Assembly: GCF_001439685.1 (NCBI RefSeq)
Contig: NZ_JYLH01000004.1
Span: forward strand, 186,001-250,000
Source of the DNA: Pseudomonas libanensis
GTDB lineage: Bacteria; Pseudomonadota; Gammaproteobacteria; Pseudomonadales; Pseudomonadaceae
Direction: 5' to 3'
DNA: 64,000 nt
Each line of letters starts with the position of its first letter. Positions within the stretch are counted from its first letter, which is position 1. Shown here piece after piece: positions 32,997 through 42,721 of this stretch. The position numbers and the translations under genes were made by a program. The notes under the pieces were generated by a model. The model saw only the letters and a program-made list of their open reading frames with translations. It made no database searches and was not told the origin of the DNA.

Positions 32997-33341
32997 TCAG
33001 AAACTGAAGCGTTGGCGCTCCGACTCATACAGCGGCCGGACCAACGCGAACTCATGATCGATCTGGTCAACCAATTCGCCCAGATCCGATGATGGCTTGA
33101 CGGACTCAGTCTCCAGCCGCTGACACAACTGCGCCAGCCGCACCGCCCCAAGATTGCCACTGCTGCCCTTGAAACTGTGCGCAATCCGCCCCAATGCCTT
33201 GGCATCGTCGCGCGCCTTGCGCAGCGCTTCGATGCGCTTTTGCGAGTCGTCGAGGAAGGTGTCGAGCAGTTTGGGATACTCACCCTCCATGACGTCCTGC
33301 AAACCCGACAACACGTCCGGGTCCAAATGAATATCAGCCAC
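32997..33341 (-). CDS. hptB: Histidine phosphotransfer protein HptB
   Basis: The 114-residue HPt domain has the phospho-accepting His55 in GRIAHSFKGSSGNLGAVRLA. In P. aeruginosa HptB takes phosphate from several hybrid kinases and passes it to HsbR, affecting swarming, biofilm and RsmY. Here it lies directly downstream of the hsbR gene (30-base gap), so the whole HptB-HsbR-HsbA branch sits inside the flagellar cluster. In P. aeruginosa it lies next to flgM-flgA-cheV-cheR. Confidence 0.88.
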   Translation of the reverse strand: MADIHLDPDVLSGLQDVMEGEYPKLLDTFLDDSQKRIEALRKARDDAKALGRIAHSFKGSSGNLGAVRLAQLCQRLETESVKPSSDLGELVDQIDHEFALVRPLYESERQRFSF

Positions 33342-33371
33342 TTGCTCGCTCCTTGATCAAGAATCGGCGGA

Positions 33372-35090
33372 TTATGCCAGAGCCTCCCAACAAAATTCCA
33401 CGCAGACACTGCGCCCGCCATCAGACCAGCCTACGGCGCTGCTCAATTGACGCACCAGACTCAAGCCCCGGCCAGACAGACGGTCGGCGTCCACCGGCCG
33501 CGCCAATTCCTTCTCTATGTCAAAACCCGACCCGCTGTCTTCAACCCGCAAGGTCATAGTGCCGCCCTGGTCGGTCGGCGACACCTGTACATGCACGCGC
33601 ACATAGCCACTATTCAAATGCGCCAGCCGCTCATTGCGCTGGCGATAATACTGCGCAAAACCCTGCGCATCGCGCTTGAGCGCTGAATCCAGGCCCAGCA
33701 CGCCATGCTCCAGGGCATTGGAATACAACTCGGCCATCACGCTGTAGAGCGCCCCGCCCTGCTCGCGCAGGCCGTGGACCTCCAGCAGCAGTTGCAGCAA
33801 GTACGGCAGCGGGTTGTAGTTTTTGAGAGTCTGGGCGCGAAACTCGAAACTCACTGACCAGTCCAGCGGGCTCGACTGGCCGCTGTCGGCATACATCGGC
33901 TCCGCCACACGCAGCGGCGGAGCGGACAGCAAGGTGATCTCGACCATGCTCACATCGTCCCGCGCCTGGCCGCGAAATGCTGCCAGGGCCTGTTCGATAT
34001 CCTCGAACAGGCGGTCGGGCTCGCGGTTGGCGGCGAACACCTGTTGCAAGCGGGCGGCACCAAACAGCTGGTCGTTGGCGTCAGCGGTATCCAGCACGCC
34101 ATCGGAGAGCAGGAACACCCGGTCGCCCAAGGCCATGGGCCAGACCTCGGTGCTGTCATCGAACGCTTCCGCCGACAACACCCCCAAGGGCAGATGTCGC
34201 GATATCAACGGCGTGCGCCGGCCCGTGGCGACTTCATGCACATAGCCTTCGGGCATGCCGCCGTTCCACACCTCCACCGCACGCCGCTGGGCGCTCAGGC
34301 ACAGCAAGGTGGCACAGCAGAACATGTCCACCGGCAGGATACGCTTGAGCTTGGCGTTCATCTCTCGCAACGTCTGGGTCAGGCCATAACCCTTGGCGGT
34401 CATGCCATAGAACACCTCGGCCAGGGGCATGGCGCCGATGGCAGCCGGCAGCCCATGGCCGGTGAAGTCGCCGAGCAACACATGCATGTCACCGGACGGT
34501 GTGTAGGCCGCCAGCAGCAAGTCACCGTTGAACAGCGCATAGGGCGATTGCAGGTAGCGGATATTCGGTGCGGCGTTGATACAACCGGAATGGGCAACCT
34601 TGTCGAACACCGCCTTGGCCGCCCGCTGCTCATGCAGCAGGTGTTCGTGGTGCCTGGCGATCAGGTCACGCTGTTGCAGGACCGTGGCCTGCAGGCGCCG
34701 CAGGCGGTCCATGGCGTTGATCTTCGCCGCCAGGATCAGTGGGTTGTAGGGTTTGGGCAGGAAGTCGTCGCCACCGGCATCCAGGCATTGGGCCAGGGCT
34801 TCGCTTTCACGCAATGAGGTGAGGAAGATGACCGGCACCAGCGCCTCCCCCGCCAGTTGCTTGATCTGCCGGGCGGCTTCGAAGCCATCCATCACCGGCA
34901 TCAGCGCGTCCATCAACACCAGCTGCGGGCGCTCGTGGGCAAAGATCTCGACCGCCTCGACACCATTACTGGCAGTCAACACCTGGTGGCCCTGGCGACG
35001 AATGATGGTCGACAGCAACAGACGGTCGGCGGCGCTGTCTTCGGCGATCAGGATGGTCAGCGCCTCAAGGACCGGGGCCAGGGCGCTCAA
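33372..35090 (-). CDS. hsbR: Response regulator with PP2C phosphatase and anti-sigma kinase domains, HsbR
   Basis: The 572-residue protein has an N-terminal receiver (ILIAEDSAADRLLLSTIIRR, Asp61 in LVLMDALMPVMDG), a SpoIIE/PP2C phosphatase domain (about 190-380; LLGDFTGHGLPAAIGAMPLA, DRVFLLSDGVLDTADANDQL) and a C-terminal HATPase anti-sigma kinase domain (VMAELYSNALEHGVLGLDSA, RVEDSGSGFDIEKELA). HptB-phosphorylated HsbR dephosphorylates HsbA; unphosphorylated it acts as a kinase. It overlaps hsbA by four bases. Confidence 0.92.
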   Translation of the reverse strand: MSALAPVLEALTILIAEDSAADRLLLSTIIRRQGHQVLTASNGVEAVEIFAHERPQLVLMDALMPVMDGFEAARQIKQLAGEALVPVIFLTSLRESEALAQCLDAGGDDFLPKPYNPLILAAKINAMDRLRRLQATVLQQRDLIARHHEHLLHEQRAAKAVFDKVAHSGCINAAPNIRYLQSPYALFNGDLLLAAYTPSGDMHVLLGDFTGHGLPAAIGAMPLAEVFYGMTAKGYGLTQTLREMNAKLKRILPVDMFCCATLLCLSAQRRAVEVWNGGMPEGYVHEVATGRRTPLISRHLPLGVLSAEAFDDSTEVWPMALGDRVFLLSDGVLDTADANDQLFGAARLQQVFAANREPDRLFEDIEQALAAFRGQARDDVSMVEITLLSAPPLRVAEPMYADSGQSSPLDWSVSFEFRAQTLKNYNPLPYLLQLLLEVHGLREQGGALYSVMAELYSNALEHGVLGLDSALKRDAQGFAQYYRQRNERLAHLNSGYVRVHVQVSPTDQGGTMTLRVEDSGSGFDIEKELARPVDADRLSGRGLSLVRQLSSAVGWSDGGRSVCVEFCWEALA

Positions 35091-35392
35091 CTGATGTCGA
35101 ACAGCTTGTCGAAGTTGGAGATGGCGAGGATCTTGCGCACATCGGAGTTGCTGTTGAGCACCTGGACCTCGGCCTCATCTCCGCCGGCGTGATCGCGTAG
35201 CAGCAGGAGCATGCCCAAGGCAGAGCTGTCCATATAGGTGGTCTCCTTGAGATCGACAATATAGATCTCGGGCACCTTATAGAAACGTTCGTAGGACTCA
35301 CGAAACTGCTGGTGGCTGCCGAAATCGAATCGGCCCTTGATTGCGATCGTCAACTTCTTCCCATCCAGGGACACTTCTGACTCGATTGACAT
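35087..35392 (-). CDS. hsbA: Anti-anti-sigma factor HsbA (STAS domain)
   Basis: The 101-residue STAS protein carries the conserved phosphorylation site Ser56 in KETTYMDSSALGMLLLL. In P. aeruginosa HsbA is phosphorylated/dephosphorylated by HsbR and binds FlgM or a diguanylate cyclase, switching between swimming/swarming and biofilm. Its stop overlaps the hsbR start (ATGA). It lies downstream of fliJ with a REP remnant between. Confidence 0.92.
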   Translation of the reverse strand: MSIESEVSLDGKKLTIAIKGRFDFGSHQQFRESYERFYKVPEIYIVDLKETTYMDSSALGMLLLLRDHAGGDEAEVQVLNSNSDVRKILAISNFDKLFDIS

Positions 35393-35469
35393 GTGACTGC
35401 TTCCTTGTCGTTGGCACTAGACACAAGGTGTAGCAGCTGAAGGGCATCTGAGCAACACGGTGGATCAAC

Positions 35470-35495
35470 TGTGGAGCTGGCTTGCCTGCTCCCAC
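35470..35495. repeat. Degenerate REP remnant between fliJ and hsbA
   Basis: GTGGAGCTGGCTTGCCTGCT followed by CCCAC looks like the two REP arms collapsed onto each other by deletion. It lies two bases after the fliJ stop. Confidence 0.65.
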
Positions 35496-35497
35496 AC

Positions 35498-35947
35498 TTA
35501 GAACTGTTCGTGGCGGGGCAGGCGCTGGGACAATTCATCGAGCAGCTTTTGCTCGCGTTTGTCTTCGATGGCCCGGGCCTCGTCGATATAGCGCTGCACC
35601 AGCTTGCGCAATCCTTCCACACGGGCGAACGCCGCTTGCCAGGCCTCGCGGGCCTTGTCGAGGTTGTTCTGGTGCCAGGCCAGGCTCTGGCGCTGTTGGC
35701 CGACAGCCGTCTCAAGCTGGTTGAGAAAGCCCTGGTAACCCATCAGCCACTGGCCCGACACGCCCTTGCTGCCGCGTTCGATCCACTGTTGCTGGTATTC
35801 GACGCGAAAGCGCTCCAGGTCGCCCAGCTTGCTCTCCGCCAGGCGCACCTGACCCTGGAAATAACCCAGGCGCTGCACGGCGGCTTTTTCGGCCTTCTCG
35901 GCCATGTCCACCACCGGGGCCAGGCGGGCGGCGCGGCTGTTGGCCAT
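35498..35947 (-). CDS. fliJ: Flagellar export chaperone FliJ
   Basis: The 149-residue protein is an almost continuous antiparallel coiled coil (EKAEKAAVQRLGYFQGQVRL, LVQRYIDEARAIEDKREQKL) of the FliJ family. It joins the FliI ATPase to the FlhA gate. It is three bases from fliI and is the last flagellar gene before the hsb module. Confidence 0.92.
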   Translation of the reverse strand: MANSRAARLAPVVDMAEKAEKAAVQRLGYFQGQVRLAESKLGDLERFRVEYQQQWIERGSKGVSGQWLMGYQGFLNQLETAVGQQRQSLAWHQNNLDKAREAWQAAFARVEGLRKLVQRYIDEARAIEDKREQKLLDELSQRLPRHEQF

Positions 35948-35950
35948 GGC

Positions 35951-37309
35951 TTAGCCGCCCGGCGCGGGGGCGAAGATGGACTGCAGATGCGCCTGGCTTT
36001 CGGCCATGCTGATCTTGTCGTTGAGGCCCTGGCGCAGGTAGGTCACCAATTGCGGTTGCAAGGCGATGGCCAGGTCGGTGTCGCGGTCGCCACCGGCCAC
36101 ATAGGCACCGACGCTGATCAGGTCGCGGCTCTGCTGGTAGCGCGACCACAGCTGCTTGAACTGCTGGGCACGGGCCATATGCTCGGGCGTGACCACCGAC
36201 GGCATGACCCGGCTGATGGACGCTTCGATGTCGATGGCCGGGTAGTGCCCCTCTTCCGCCAACCGCCGCGACAGCACGATATGCCCGTCGAGCACGCCCC
36301 GGGCGGAGTCAGCAATCGGGTCCTGCTGGTCGTCGCCTTCGGACAATACCGTATAGAACGCCGTGATCGAGCCACCGCCGGCCTCGGCATTACCGGCGCG
36401 TTCCACCAGTTTGGGCAACTTGGCGAATACCGACGGTGGGTAACCCTTGGTGGCCGGCGGTTCGCCGATGGCCAGGGCGATTTCCCGCTGGGCCTGGGCG
36501 AAACGCGTCAGCGAGTCCATCAGCAACAGGACATTTTTGCCCTTGTCGCGAAAATATTCAGCGATGCGGGTGCAGTACATGGCGGCGCGCAGGCGCATCA
36601 GCGGCGCATCGTCCGCAGGCGAGGCCACTACCACCGAACGCTTGAGCCCCTCTTCACCGAGGCTGTGCTCGATGAACTCCTTGACCTCACGCCCGCGCTC
36701 ACCGATCAAGCCCACCACAATGATGTCGGCCTCGGTAAAGCGCGTCATCATGCCCAGCAACACCGACTTACCCACGCCGGTACCGGCGAACAGGCCCAGG
36801 CGCTGGCCGCGACCGACCGTCAATAAACCGTTGATGCTGCGAATGCCCACGTCGAGCGGCACGCTGATGGGGTTGCGCTTGAGCGGGTTGATGGTGGGCC
36901 CGTCCATGGGCACCCAGTCTTCGGCTTTCATGCCGCCCTTGCCATCCAGCGCGCGCCCGGCGCCGTCGAGCACGCGGCCGAGCATGCCCATGCCCATAGG
37001 CAGGCGGCCGGTATCGGCCAGCGGCACCACGCGGGCGCCGGGGGCGATGCCGGCGAGGCTGCCCACCGGCATGAGGAAAATCTTGCTGCCGGAAAAGCCC
37101 ATTACTTCGGCTTCGACCTGCACCGGGTGGTAACTGTCGTCGTTGATCACCATGCAACGACTGCCCATGGCGGCGCGCAGCCCTTCGGCTTCGAGGGTCA
37201 GGCCGACCATGCGCAACAGGCGCCCTTCGAGAATCGGCTGACCGGGCAACTCGGTCGCCTCGGCGTAGCTGCCCAGGCGCTTGGCGAAACTGGTGCGATC
37301 AAGGCGCAT
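35951..37309 (-). CDS. fliI: Flagellum-specific ATPase FliI
   Basis: The 452-residue F1-beta-like ATPase has Walker [16 protein letters not shown], Walker [21 protein letters not shown], and [20 protein letters not shown]. The start at 37309 ([12 protein letters not shown]) is the family start and overlaps the fliH end by 11 bases. It energises the loading of export substrates. Confidence 0.95.
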   Translation of the reverse strand: MRLDRTSFAKRLGSYAEATELPGQPILEGRLLRMVGLTLEAEGLRAAMGSRCMVINDDSYHPVQVEAEVMGFSGSKIFLMPVGSLAGIAPGARVVPLADTGRLPMGMGMLGRVLDGAGRALDGKGGMKAEDWVPMDGPTINPLKRNPISVPLDVGIRSINGLLTVGRGQRLGLFAGTGVGKSVLLGMMTRFTEADIIVVGLIGERGREVKEFIEHSLGEEGLKRSVVVASPADDAPLMRLRAAMYCTRIAEYFRDKGKNVLLLMDSLTRFAQAQREIALAIGEPPATKGYPPSVFAKLPKLVERAGNAEAGGGSITAFYTVLSEGDDQQDPIADSARGVLDGHIVLSRRLAEEGHYPAIDIEASISRVMPSVVTPEHMARAQQFKQLWSRYQQSRDLISVGAYVAGGDRDTDLAIALQPQLVTYLRQGLNDKISMAESQAHLQSIFAPAPGG

Positions 37310-38063
37310 CGGAGGCGTCCAGGTCAACGCTCAAGTCCGGCTCTGCCGGGTGCAGGGCTTGCTCATGCAGTTGGTCCAGCAATTTGGCCATGATCTGGCT
37401 GATGCGGGTTTCCACCGTGGCATCGATACGGCTGTGTTCGGTCTCGACGCGGCAACCACCGGGCAGCAACGCGGCATCCTCGACGATGCGCCAGGTTTCT
37501 TCATGGCGCTCGCGCAGGGCTTTGACCTGCTCGAAATCCTGCGGATTGATGTACAACCGCACATTGCCGACACCCAGGGGCAGCAGCTTGAGGGCTTCGC
37601 GCATCACGCTTTCGATCTGGCTGGAATCCAGCACCAGCTCGCGCTGGATCACCTGGCGGGTGATGTGCTGCACCAGGCCGACCATGGATTTTTCCAGTTG
37701 CGTGTCCTGTTCGGCAATCGGGTCGAACAGGTTGGCCATCAGGCGTTCCAGGCTGGCCACTTGGGTAGCCAGCGCCGCCTCGGCTTCCTGGCGGACCTTG
37801 AGGGTGGTGCTGCGAAAACCGTCTTTTTCACCCGCGGCAAAGCCTTCGTTGTAGGCCTCCTGGCGGATAGCCTCCAACTCGTCGAGGGTCAGTGGCTGGA
37901 CTTCATCCAGCGGCACTTCTTCCATTTCCGCCGGCGCTTGCTCAACCGGTTCAGGCTCAGGCTGCGGCACATGGGGATCGAAGCTGGGCAGCGACCAGAT
38001 GTCGAACCCACCGACATCCCGCGCGCGAATCAGATCGCTGGGCGTCTCATTTTTGTTCGACAT
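37299..38063 (-). CDS. fliH: Flagellar assembly protein FliH
   Basis: The 254-residue protein has a proline/glutamate-rich N-terminal part and the FliH domain ([60 protein letters not shown]). It is the regulator and peripheral stalk of FliI. It overlaps fliI by 11 bases and follows fliG after 10. Confidence 0.93.
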   Translation of the reverse strand: MSNKNETPSDLIRARDVGGFDIWSLPSFDPHVPQPEPEPVEQAPAEMEEVPLDEVQPLTLDELEAIRQEAYNEGFAAGEKDGFRSTTLKVRQEAEAALATQVASLERLMANLFDPIAEQDTQLEKSMVGLVQHITRQVIQRELVLDSSQIESVMREALKLLPLGVGNVRLYINPQDFEQVKALRERHEETWRIVEDAALLPGGCRVETEHSRIDATVETRISQIMAKLLDQLHEQALHPAEPDLSVDLDASDAP

Positions 38064-38073
38064 GGGAGGCGCC

Positions 38074-39090
38074 TTAGATCATTTCTTCGCCGCCCTTCCC
38101 GCCGAGAACGATTTCTCCGGCTTCGGCCATACGGCGGGCAATGGTGAGGATTTCCTTCTGGGCGGTTTCCACGTCGCTGACGCGCACCGGGCCTTTGGCT
38201 TCCAGGTCGTCGCGCAACAGTTCCGAGGCCCGCTTGGACATGTTTTTGAAAATCTTCTCCTTGACGTTTTCGTCCGAACCCTTGAGGGCCAGCACCAGCA
38301 CATCGGAGGACACTTCGCGCAGCAGCGCCTGGATGCCACGGTCGTCGACATCGGCAAGGTTGTTGAACACGAACATCAGGTCTTCGATCTGGCCGGACAG
38401 GGTGTCGTCGATCTCGCGGATCGAGTCCATCAACTGGCCTTCGACCGAGCTGTCGAGGAAGTTCATGATGTCGGCCGCGCGCTTGATGCCACCCAGGGTG
38501 GTGCGCGAGGCATTCGAGTTACCCGAGAATTGCTTCTCGAGAATCGTGTTGAGTTCTTTCAGCGCCGCCGGCTGCACGGTGTTCAGCGACGACACGCGCA
38601 GGATGATGTCCAGGCGCACTTTATGGTCGAAGTGGCCGAGCACCTCACCGGCCTGGTCCGGGTCCAGGTAGGCCACCACAATCGCCTGGATCTGCGGGTG
38701 CTCGTAGCGGATCACGTCAGCCACCGCACGCGGCTCCATCCATTTGAGGCTGTCCAGGCCACTGGTGTTGCCACCCAGCAGGATGCGGTCGATCAGGCCG
38801 TTGGCCTTGTCTTCGCCCAGGGCCGAGGTAAGCATCTTGCGAATGTAGCTGTCGGAGCCGACGCCCAGGCTGGTCTGGTCGCCGACGATCTCGACGAACT
38901 CACTCATCACCTGCTCGACTTGCTCGCGGTGCACATTGCGCATCTGCGCCATGGCCACGCCGACACGCTGGACCTCTTTAGGGCCCATGTGGCGCAGCAC
39001 TTGGGCAGCATCGGTTTCACCCAGGGACAGCAGCAGGACTGCGGCTTTGTCGACCCGGGAGAGCTTGGCCACAGCGGCTCGATCATTCAT
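38074..39090 (-). CDS. fliG: Flagellar motor switch protein FliG
   Basis: The 338-residue protein begins LSRVDKAAVLLLSLGETDAA (FliF-binding), has the armadillo middle domain (LRHMGPKEVQRVGVAM), the EHPQ motif in YEHPQIQAIVVAYLDPDQAG, and the C-terminal torque helix region (LVLALKGSDENVKEKIFKNM, SKRASELLRDDLEAKG). It overlaps fliF by eight bases. Confidence 0.95.
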   Translation of the reverse strand: MNDRAAVAKLSRVDKAAVLLLSLGETDAAQVLRHMGPKEVQRVGVAMAQMRNVHREQVEQVMSEFVEIVGDQTSLGVGSDSYIRKMLTSALGEDKANGLIDRILLGGNTSGLDSLKWMEPRAVADVIRYEHPQIQAIVVAYLDPDQAGEVLGHFDHKVRLDIILRVSSLNTVQPAALKELNTILEKQFSGNSNASRTTLGGIKRAADIMNFLDSSVEGQLMDSIREIDDTLSGQIEDLMFVFNNLADVDDRGIQALLREVSSDVLVLALKGSDENVKEKIFKNMSKRASELLRDDLEAKGPVRVSDVETAQKEILTIARRMAEAGEIVLGGKGGEEMI

Positions 39091-40861
39091 CTGCGTTAAT
39101 CCACTCTTTCACGACCTGGGCCACACGGCCCGGGTCTTCTGCCACCAGACTCTTGATTGCGTTCAACTGAGCGTCATAGCCTTCGCTCGGGCTTGGCAAC
39201 AGGATGCTTTGCGGGCCGCCGAGGCTGACGCGGTCGTTGCCCAGTTCGCCGTCCAGGCCGCCCATGCCACCCAACTCGACGTCGCCACCAGCAAAAGGCG
39301 CGAGTTGTTTCTTGCCCCCGCCGGTGATGTTGTTGAGCACCGGGCGCAGCACGCCGAATACCAGCACCAGGATGAACAACACCCCCAGCACTTGCTTGAC
39401 GATGTCCCAGAACCACGGCTGGGTGTAGAACGCAGGGTCGGCGATCACTTCACTGCGTTCGGCGGAGAACGGCATGTTGATCACGCTGACGCTGTCACCA
39501 CGGCTGGCGTCGAAACCGACGGCGTCCTGCACCAGGCGCGTGAAGCGCGCCAATTCGTCGGCGGTCCAGGGTGCACGGGTGACGGCACCGTCAGCGGCGT
39601 TGACCTTGACCTGGTCATCGACCACTACCGACACCGACAGGCGATTGATCTTGCCCTGTTGCTGCTTGGTGTGGCTGATGGAACGGTCGAGCTCGAAGTT
39701 CTTGGTGGACTGGTTACGCTTGTCCGCCGGGTATGGCGCAAGCATCGGCTGGCCGGTAGCCGGGTCCATGATCTGCTGGCCGTTGGCATCCAGCAGCGGC
39801 TGGCCGGGCTGGATCGCGCCAGCAGTGGCAGCGGCGCCACCGGTGGTCTGCGGTGCCGAGGCGGCCGACGGTGGCTGATTGCTCAAGGCCCCCGGCACAC
39901 CTTGCGGGCCATTGGCGGCGGTACGCTGCTCGCTGGTGGACTGCTCGCTGCGCAGCGCCGGCTGGTCAGGGTTGAACTGCTCGGAGGTGGACTCAACGGC
40001 GCTGAAGTCCACGTCGGCAGACACTTCCGCCTTGTAGCGGTCGTTGCCCAGCACCGGTTGCAGGATGTTGTGCACGCGCTGGGTGAGCATGCTTTCCATG
40101 CGGCGGCTGTAATCGAATTGCTTGCCGGCCTGGGTCAGCGCGGAGTTTTCCGCCATGTCGGAGAGCAGGTTGCCCTTCTGGTCGACCACGGTGATTTGCG
40201 ACTTGCTCAATTCGGGGACGCTGGTGGCCACCAGGTTGACGATCGCCAGCACCTGGCCAGGCTCCAGGGAGCGGCCGGAGAACAGTTCGACCAGTACCGA
40301 GGCGCTGGGCTTGCGTTCGTCACGCACGAACACCGAGCTTTTCGGAATCGCCAGGTGCACACGGGCACCCTTGACGTTATTCAGGCTGGAGATGGTGCGC
40401 GCCAGTTCGCCTTCCAGGCCACGACGGTAGCGGGTGGCTTCCATGAACTGGCTGGTCCCCAGGCCCTGGTCCTTGTCGAGGATTTCAAAACCGATATTGC
40501 TGTCGGACGGCGTCACCCCAGCGGCGGCCAGTTTCATCCGTGCGCGGGCTACGTCATCGGCCTTGACCAGCAAGGCACCGGAGTTGGGCTCCACGGTGTA
40601 GGCGATGTCGGCGGCGGCGAGGGTTTCCATGATCTGCTTGGAATCCATGCCCGCCAGGCTGCCGTACAACGGGCGGTAATCGGGTTGCTGCGACCACAGC
40701 ACCACGGCAAAACCAATCGCCACGCTGGCTGCCAGGCCGACCATCAGGCCCACCTGACGCAGCATGGTCATTTCCGAGAGGTTTTCCAGGAACGACAGGC
40801 CAAACAGCGGCGGTTTGCCGTCTGTCTTGGCGGGGAGGTTGTCGGAGACTGCTTCTGCCAT
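39083..40861 (-). CDS. fliF: Flagellar MS-ring protein FliF
   Basis: The 592-residue protein has two membrane helices (about residues 38-57 and 460-480) flanking the periplasmic ring-building motifs (IAYTVEPNSGALLVKADDVA, GARVHLAIPKSSVFVRDERK). Its C-terminal FliG-binding end reads VSLGGPQSILLPSPSEGYDA and LVAEDPGRVAQVVKEW. It is the base on which the motor is built and is second in the fliE operon. Confidence 0.95.
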   Translation of the reverse strand: MAEAVSDNLPAKTDGKPPLFGLSFLENLSEMTMLRQVGLMVGLAASVAIGFAVVLWSQQPDYRPLYGSLAGMDSKQIMETLAAADIAYTVEPNSGALLVKADDVARARMKLAAAGVTPSDSNIGFEILDKDQGLGTSQFMEATRYRRGLEGELARTISSLNNVKGARVHLAIPKSSVFVRDERKPSASVLVELFSGRSLEPGQVLAIVNLVATSVPELSKSQITVVDQKGNLLSDMAENSALTQAGKQFDYSRRMESMLTQRVHNILQPVLGNDRYKAEVSADVDFSAVESTSEQFNPDQPALRSEQSTSEQRTAANGPQGVPGALSNQPPSAASAPQTTGGAAATAGAIQPGQPLLDANGQQIMDPATGQPMLAPYPADKRNQSTKNFELDRSISHTKQQQGKINRLSVSVVVDDQVKVNAADGAVTRAPWTADELARFTRLVQDAVGFDASRGDSVSVINMPFSAERSEVIADPAFYTQPWFWDIVKQVLGVLFILVLVFGVLRPVLNNITGGGKKQLAPFAGGDVELGGMGGLDGELGNDRVSLGGPQSILLPSPSEGYDAQLNAIKSLVAEDPGRVAQVVKEWINADE

Positions 40862-40877
40862 GACTTAAATCTCGTCC

Positions 40878-41207
40878 TTAAACCGGCATCTGCATGATGT
40901 CTTGGTAAGCCTGAACCAGCTTGTTACGCACTTGAGTCAGGGCCTGGAAAGACACACTGGCCTTCTGCGAGGCGACCATCACATCGGTGAGGTCCACGCC
41001 GCTTTTACCGATCTCGAACGCAGTGGCCAGCTGGCTGGACGCCTGCTGGGTATCACTGACTTTATTGATTGCCTGGCCGAGCATGTCGGCAAAACTGCTT
41101 TGGCCCAATTCCGGTGCTGGCGCGACGGATTTCGGCTGAGCCATGGCGTCCATTTGCATGGCGCGCATATCCAACATCAACCGATTGAACTCAATACCCT
41201 GGCTCAT
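40878..41207 (-). CDS. fliE: Flagellar hook-basal body protein FliE
   Basis: The 109-residue protein carries the FliE signature [40 protein letters not shown] and the C-terminal [20 protein letters not shown]. It joins the MS ring to the rod. It is the first gene of the fliEFGHIJ operon with a sigma-54 promoter 61 bases upstream. Confidence 0.95.
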   Translation of the reverse strand: MSQGIEFNRLMLDMRAMQMDAMAQPKSVAPAPELGQSSFADMLGQAINKVSDTQQASSQLATAFEIGKSGVDLTDVMVASQKASVSFQALTQVRNKLVQAYQDIMQMPV

Positions 41208-41267
41208 GAACTTCTCTCTCCGACAACCCGCATTTTTTTGACGCTACGCCGCTCTTACAGGGGAGGT

Positions 41268-41283
41268 AGCAACAAGGGTGCCA
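41268..41283 (-). promoter_or_regulatory. Sigma-54 promoter of the fliE operon
   Basis: The minus strand reads TGGCACCCTTGTTGCT, a near-perfect RpoN site (TGGCAC-N5-TTGC). It lies 61 bases upstream of the fliE start and 55 bases downstream of fleR. Confidence 0.92.
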
Positions 41284-41337
41284 GGTCCGTGGCGGCTCGT
41301 AAGAAAAGGCGACAAACCATGTCAGCCGAAGCATTTT

Positions 41338-42714
41338 TCAGGTGGCGAAAAGGTAGGCTTCCACGTCCATTCCGGCGTCGCGCATCTGCGCCAGCTTGTA
41401 GCGCAGGGTGCGCGGGCTGATGCCCAGGCGCTCGGCCGCTTCTTTGCGGCGGCCACGCTCGGCGCGCAGGGTGTCGATGATCATCTGGAATTCGCGACGG
41501 CGCAGGTCATCGCCCAGGGCACCGGCTGATTCCGCCTCGGCAACCACCGGCGTCGGCGCCAGGCTCGGCAACGGCGCCGCGCCATTACCCATGGCCAGGC
41601 AGAAGTCCTGGGGCTGGATCAGGCCGCCCTGTTGCAAAATCAGCGCGCGCTGGATCGCGTTGTCCAGTTCGCGCACGTTACCCGGCCACGGGTAGCTGAC
41701 CAGGCAGGCCTGGGCCTCCGCCGACAGCCGCGCCTGGGCGTGCTTCATTTTTTTGACGTGGTTGTTCAGCAGGCGCTCGGCCAGCGGAAGAATGTCCGCC
41801 GGGCGCTCGCGCAATGGGCGCCAGGCCAGAGGAAACACCGAAAGCCGATAGAACAAGTCTTCACGGAAGCGCCCCGCCGCTACCTCGCCGGCCAGGTCGC
41901 GGTTAGTGGTGGCGACCACGCGGATATCCAGCTGGATCGGCTTGCGTGCGCCCACGCGCTCCACTTCGCGCTCCTGCAACACGCGCAGTAACTTGGCCTG
42001 CAGGCCCAGAGGCATTTCCGAGATTTCGTCGAGCAGGATGGTGCCGCCGTCGGCCTGTTCGAATTTGCCGGCCTGGGCCGCGATGGCGCCGGTGAACGAG
42101 CCCTTTTCATGGCCGAACAAGGTGGCCTCAAGCATGTTGTCAGGGATCGCCGCGCAGTTGATCGCAATGAAGGGTTGCTTGGCACGGCTGGATTGCTGGT
42201 GAATGTAACGCGCCAGCACTTCTTTACCGGTGCCGGACTCGCCGGAAATCAGCACGGTGGAATCACTGCGCGCTACCCGCGCCGCCAATTCCAGCAATTG
42301 CGCGCTGGCCGGTTCAAAGGCAATCGGCCCATCGCCCTCGCCCGCCGAAATCACGCCCAGGGCATGTCTGGCCACCAGCTCGATCAACGCCTTGGGTTCG
42401 AACGGCTTGACCAGGTAATCCGCCGCGCCCTGGCGCATGGCGTCCACCGCCCGCTCGACGGCACCGTGGGCGGTCATCAGCAGCACCGGCAGCTGCGGCT
42501 GGCGTGCGCGCAGCAGGCCGAGCAACTGGTGACCGTCCATGCCGGGCATGTTGACGTCGCTGACCACCAGGCTGAAGGTTTCCTGCTCGACTGCCTCCAA
42601 GGCTTCCTCGGCAGAGCCGACCGCACGGTAGTCATGGCCCGCCAACAGCAGCGTGTCAGCCAATGCTTCACGCAGGGCGCGATCGTCTTCCACCAATAAA
42701 ACCTTGATAGCCAT
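41338..42714 (-). CDS. fleR: Sigma-54-dependent response regulator FleR
   Basis: The 458-residue NtrC-type regulator has a receiver (LLVEDDRALREAL, Asp53 in VVSDVNMPGMDG), an AAA+ domain with Walker [16 protein letters not shown] and the sigma-54 contact loop GHEKGSFTGA, and a Fis-type helix-turn-helix at the end (RGRRKEAAERLGISPRTLRY). It activates class III flagellar genes after phosphorylation by FleS. Eight bases separate it from fleS. The contact loop reads GSFTGA, a minor variant of GAFTGA. Confidence 0.95.
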   Translation of the reverse strand: MAIKVLLVEDDRALREALADTLLLAGHDYRAVGSAEEALEAVEQETFSLVVSDVNMPGMDGHQLLGLLRARQPQLPVLLMTAHGAVERAVDAMRQGAADYLVKPFEPKALIELVARHALGVISAGEGDGPIAFEPASAQLLELAARVARSDSTVLISGESGTGKEVLARYIHQQSSRAKQPFIAINCAAIPDNMLEATLFGHEKGSFTGAIAAQAGKFEQADGGTILLDEISEMPLGLQAKLLRVLQEREVERVGARKPIQLDIRVVATTNRDLAGEVAAGRFREDLFYRLSVFPLAWRPLRERPADILPLAERLLNNHVKKMKHAQARLSAEAQACLVSYPWPGNVRELDNAIQRALILQQGGLIQPQDFCLAMGNGAAPLPSLAPTPVVAEAESAGALGDDLRRREFQMIIDTLRAERGRRKEAAERLGISPRTLRYKLAQMRDAGMDVEAYLFAT

Positions 42715-42721
42715 AATTCTT

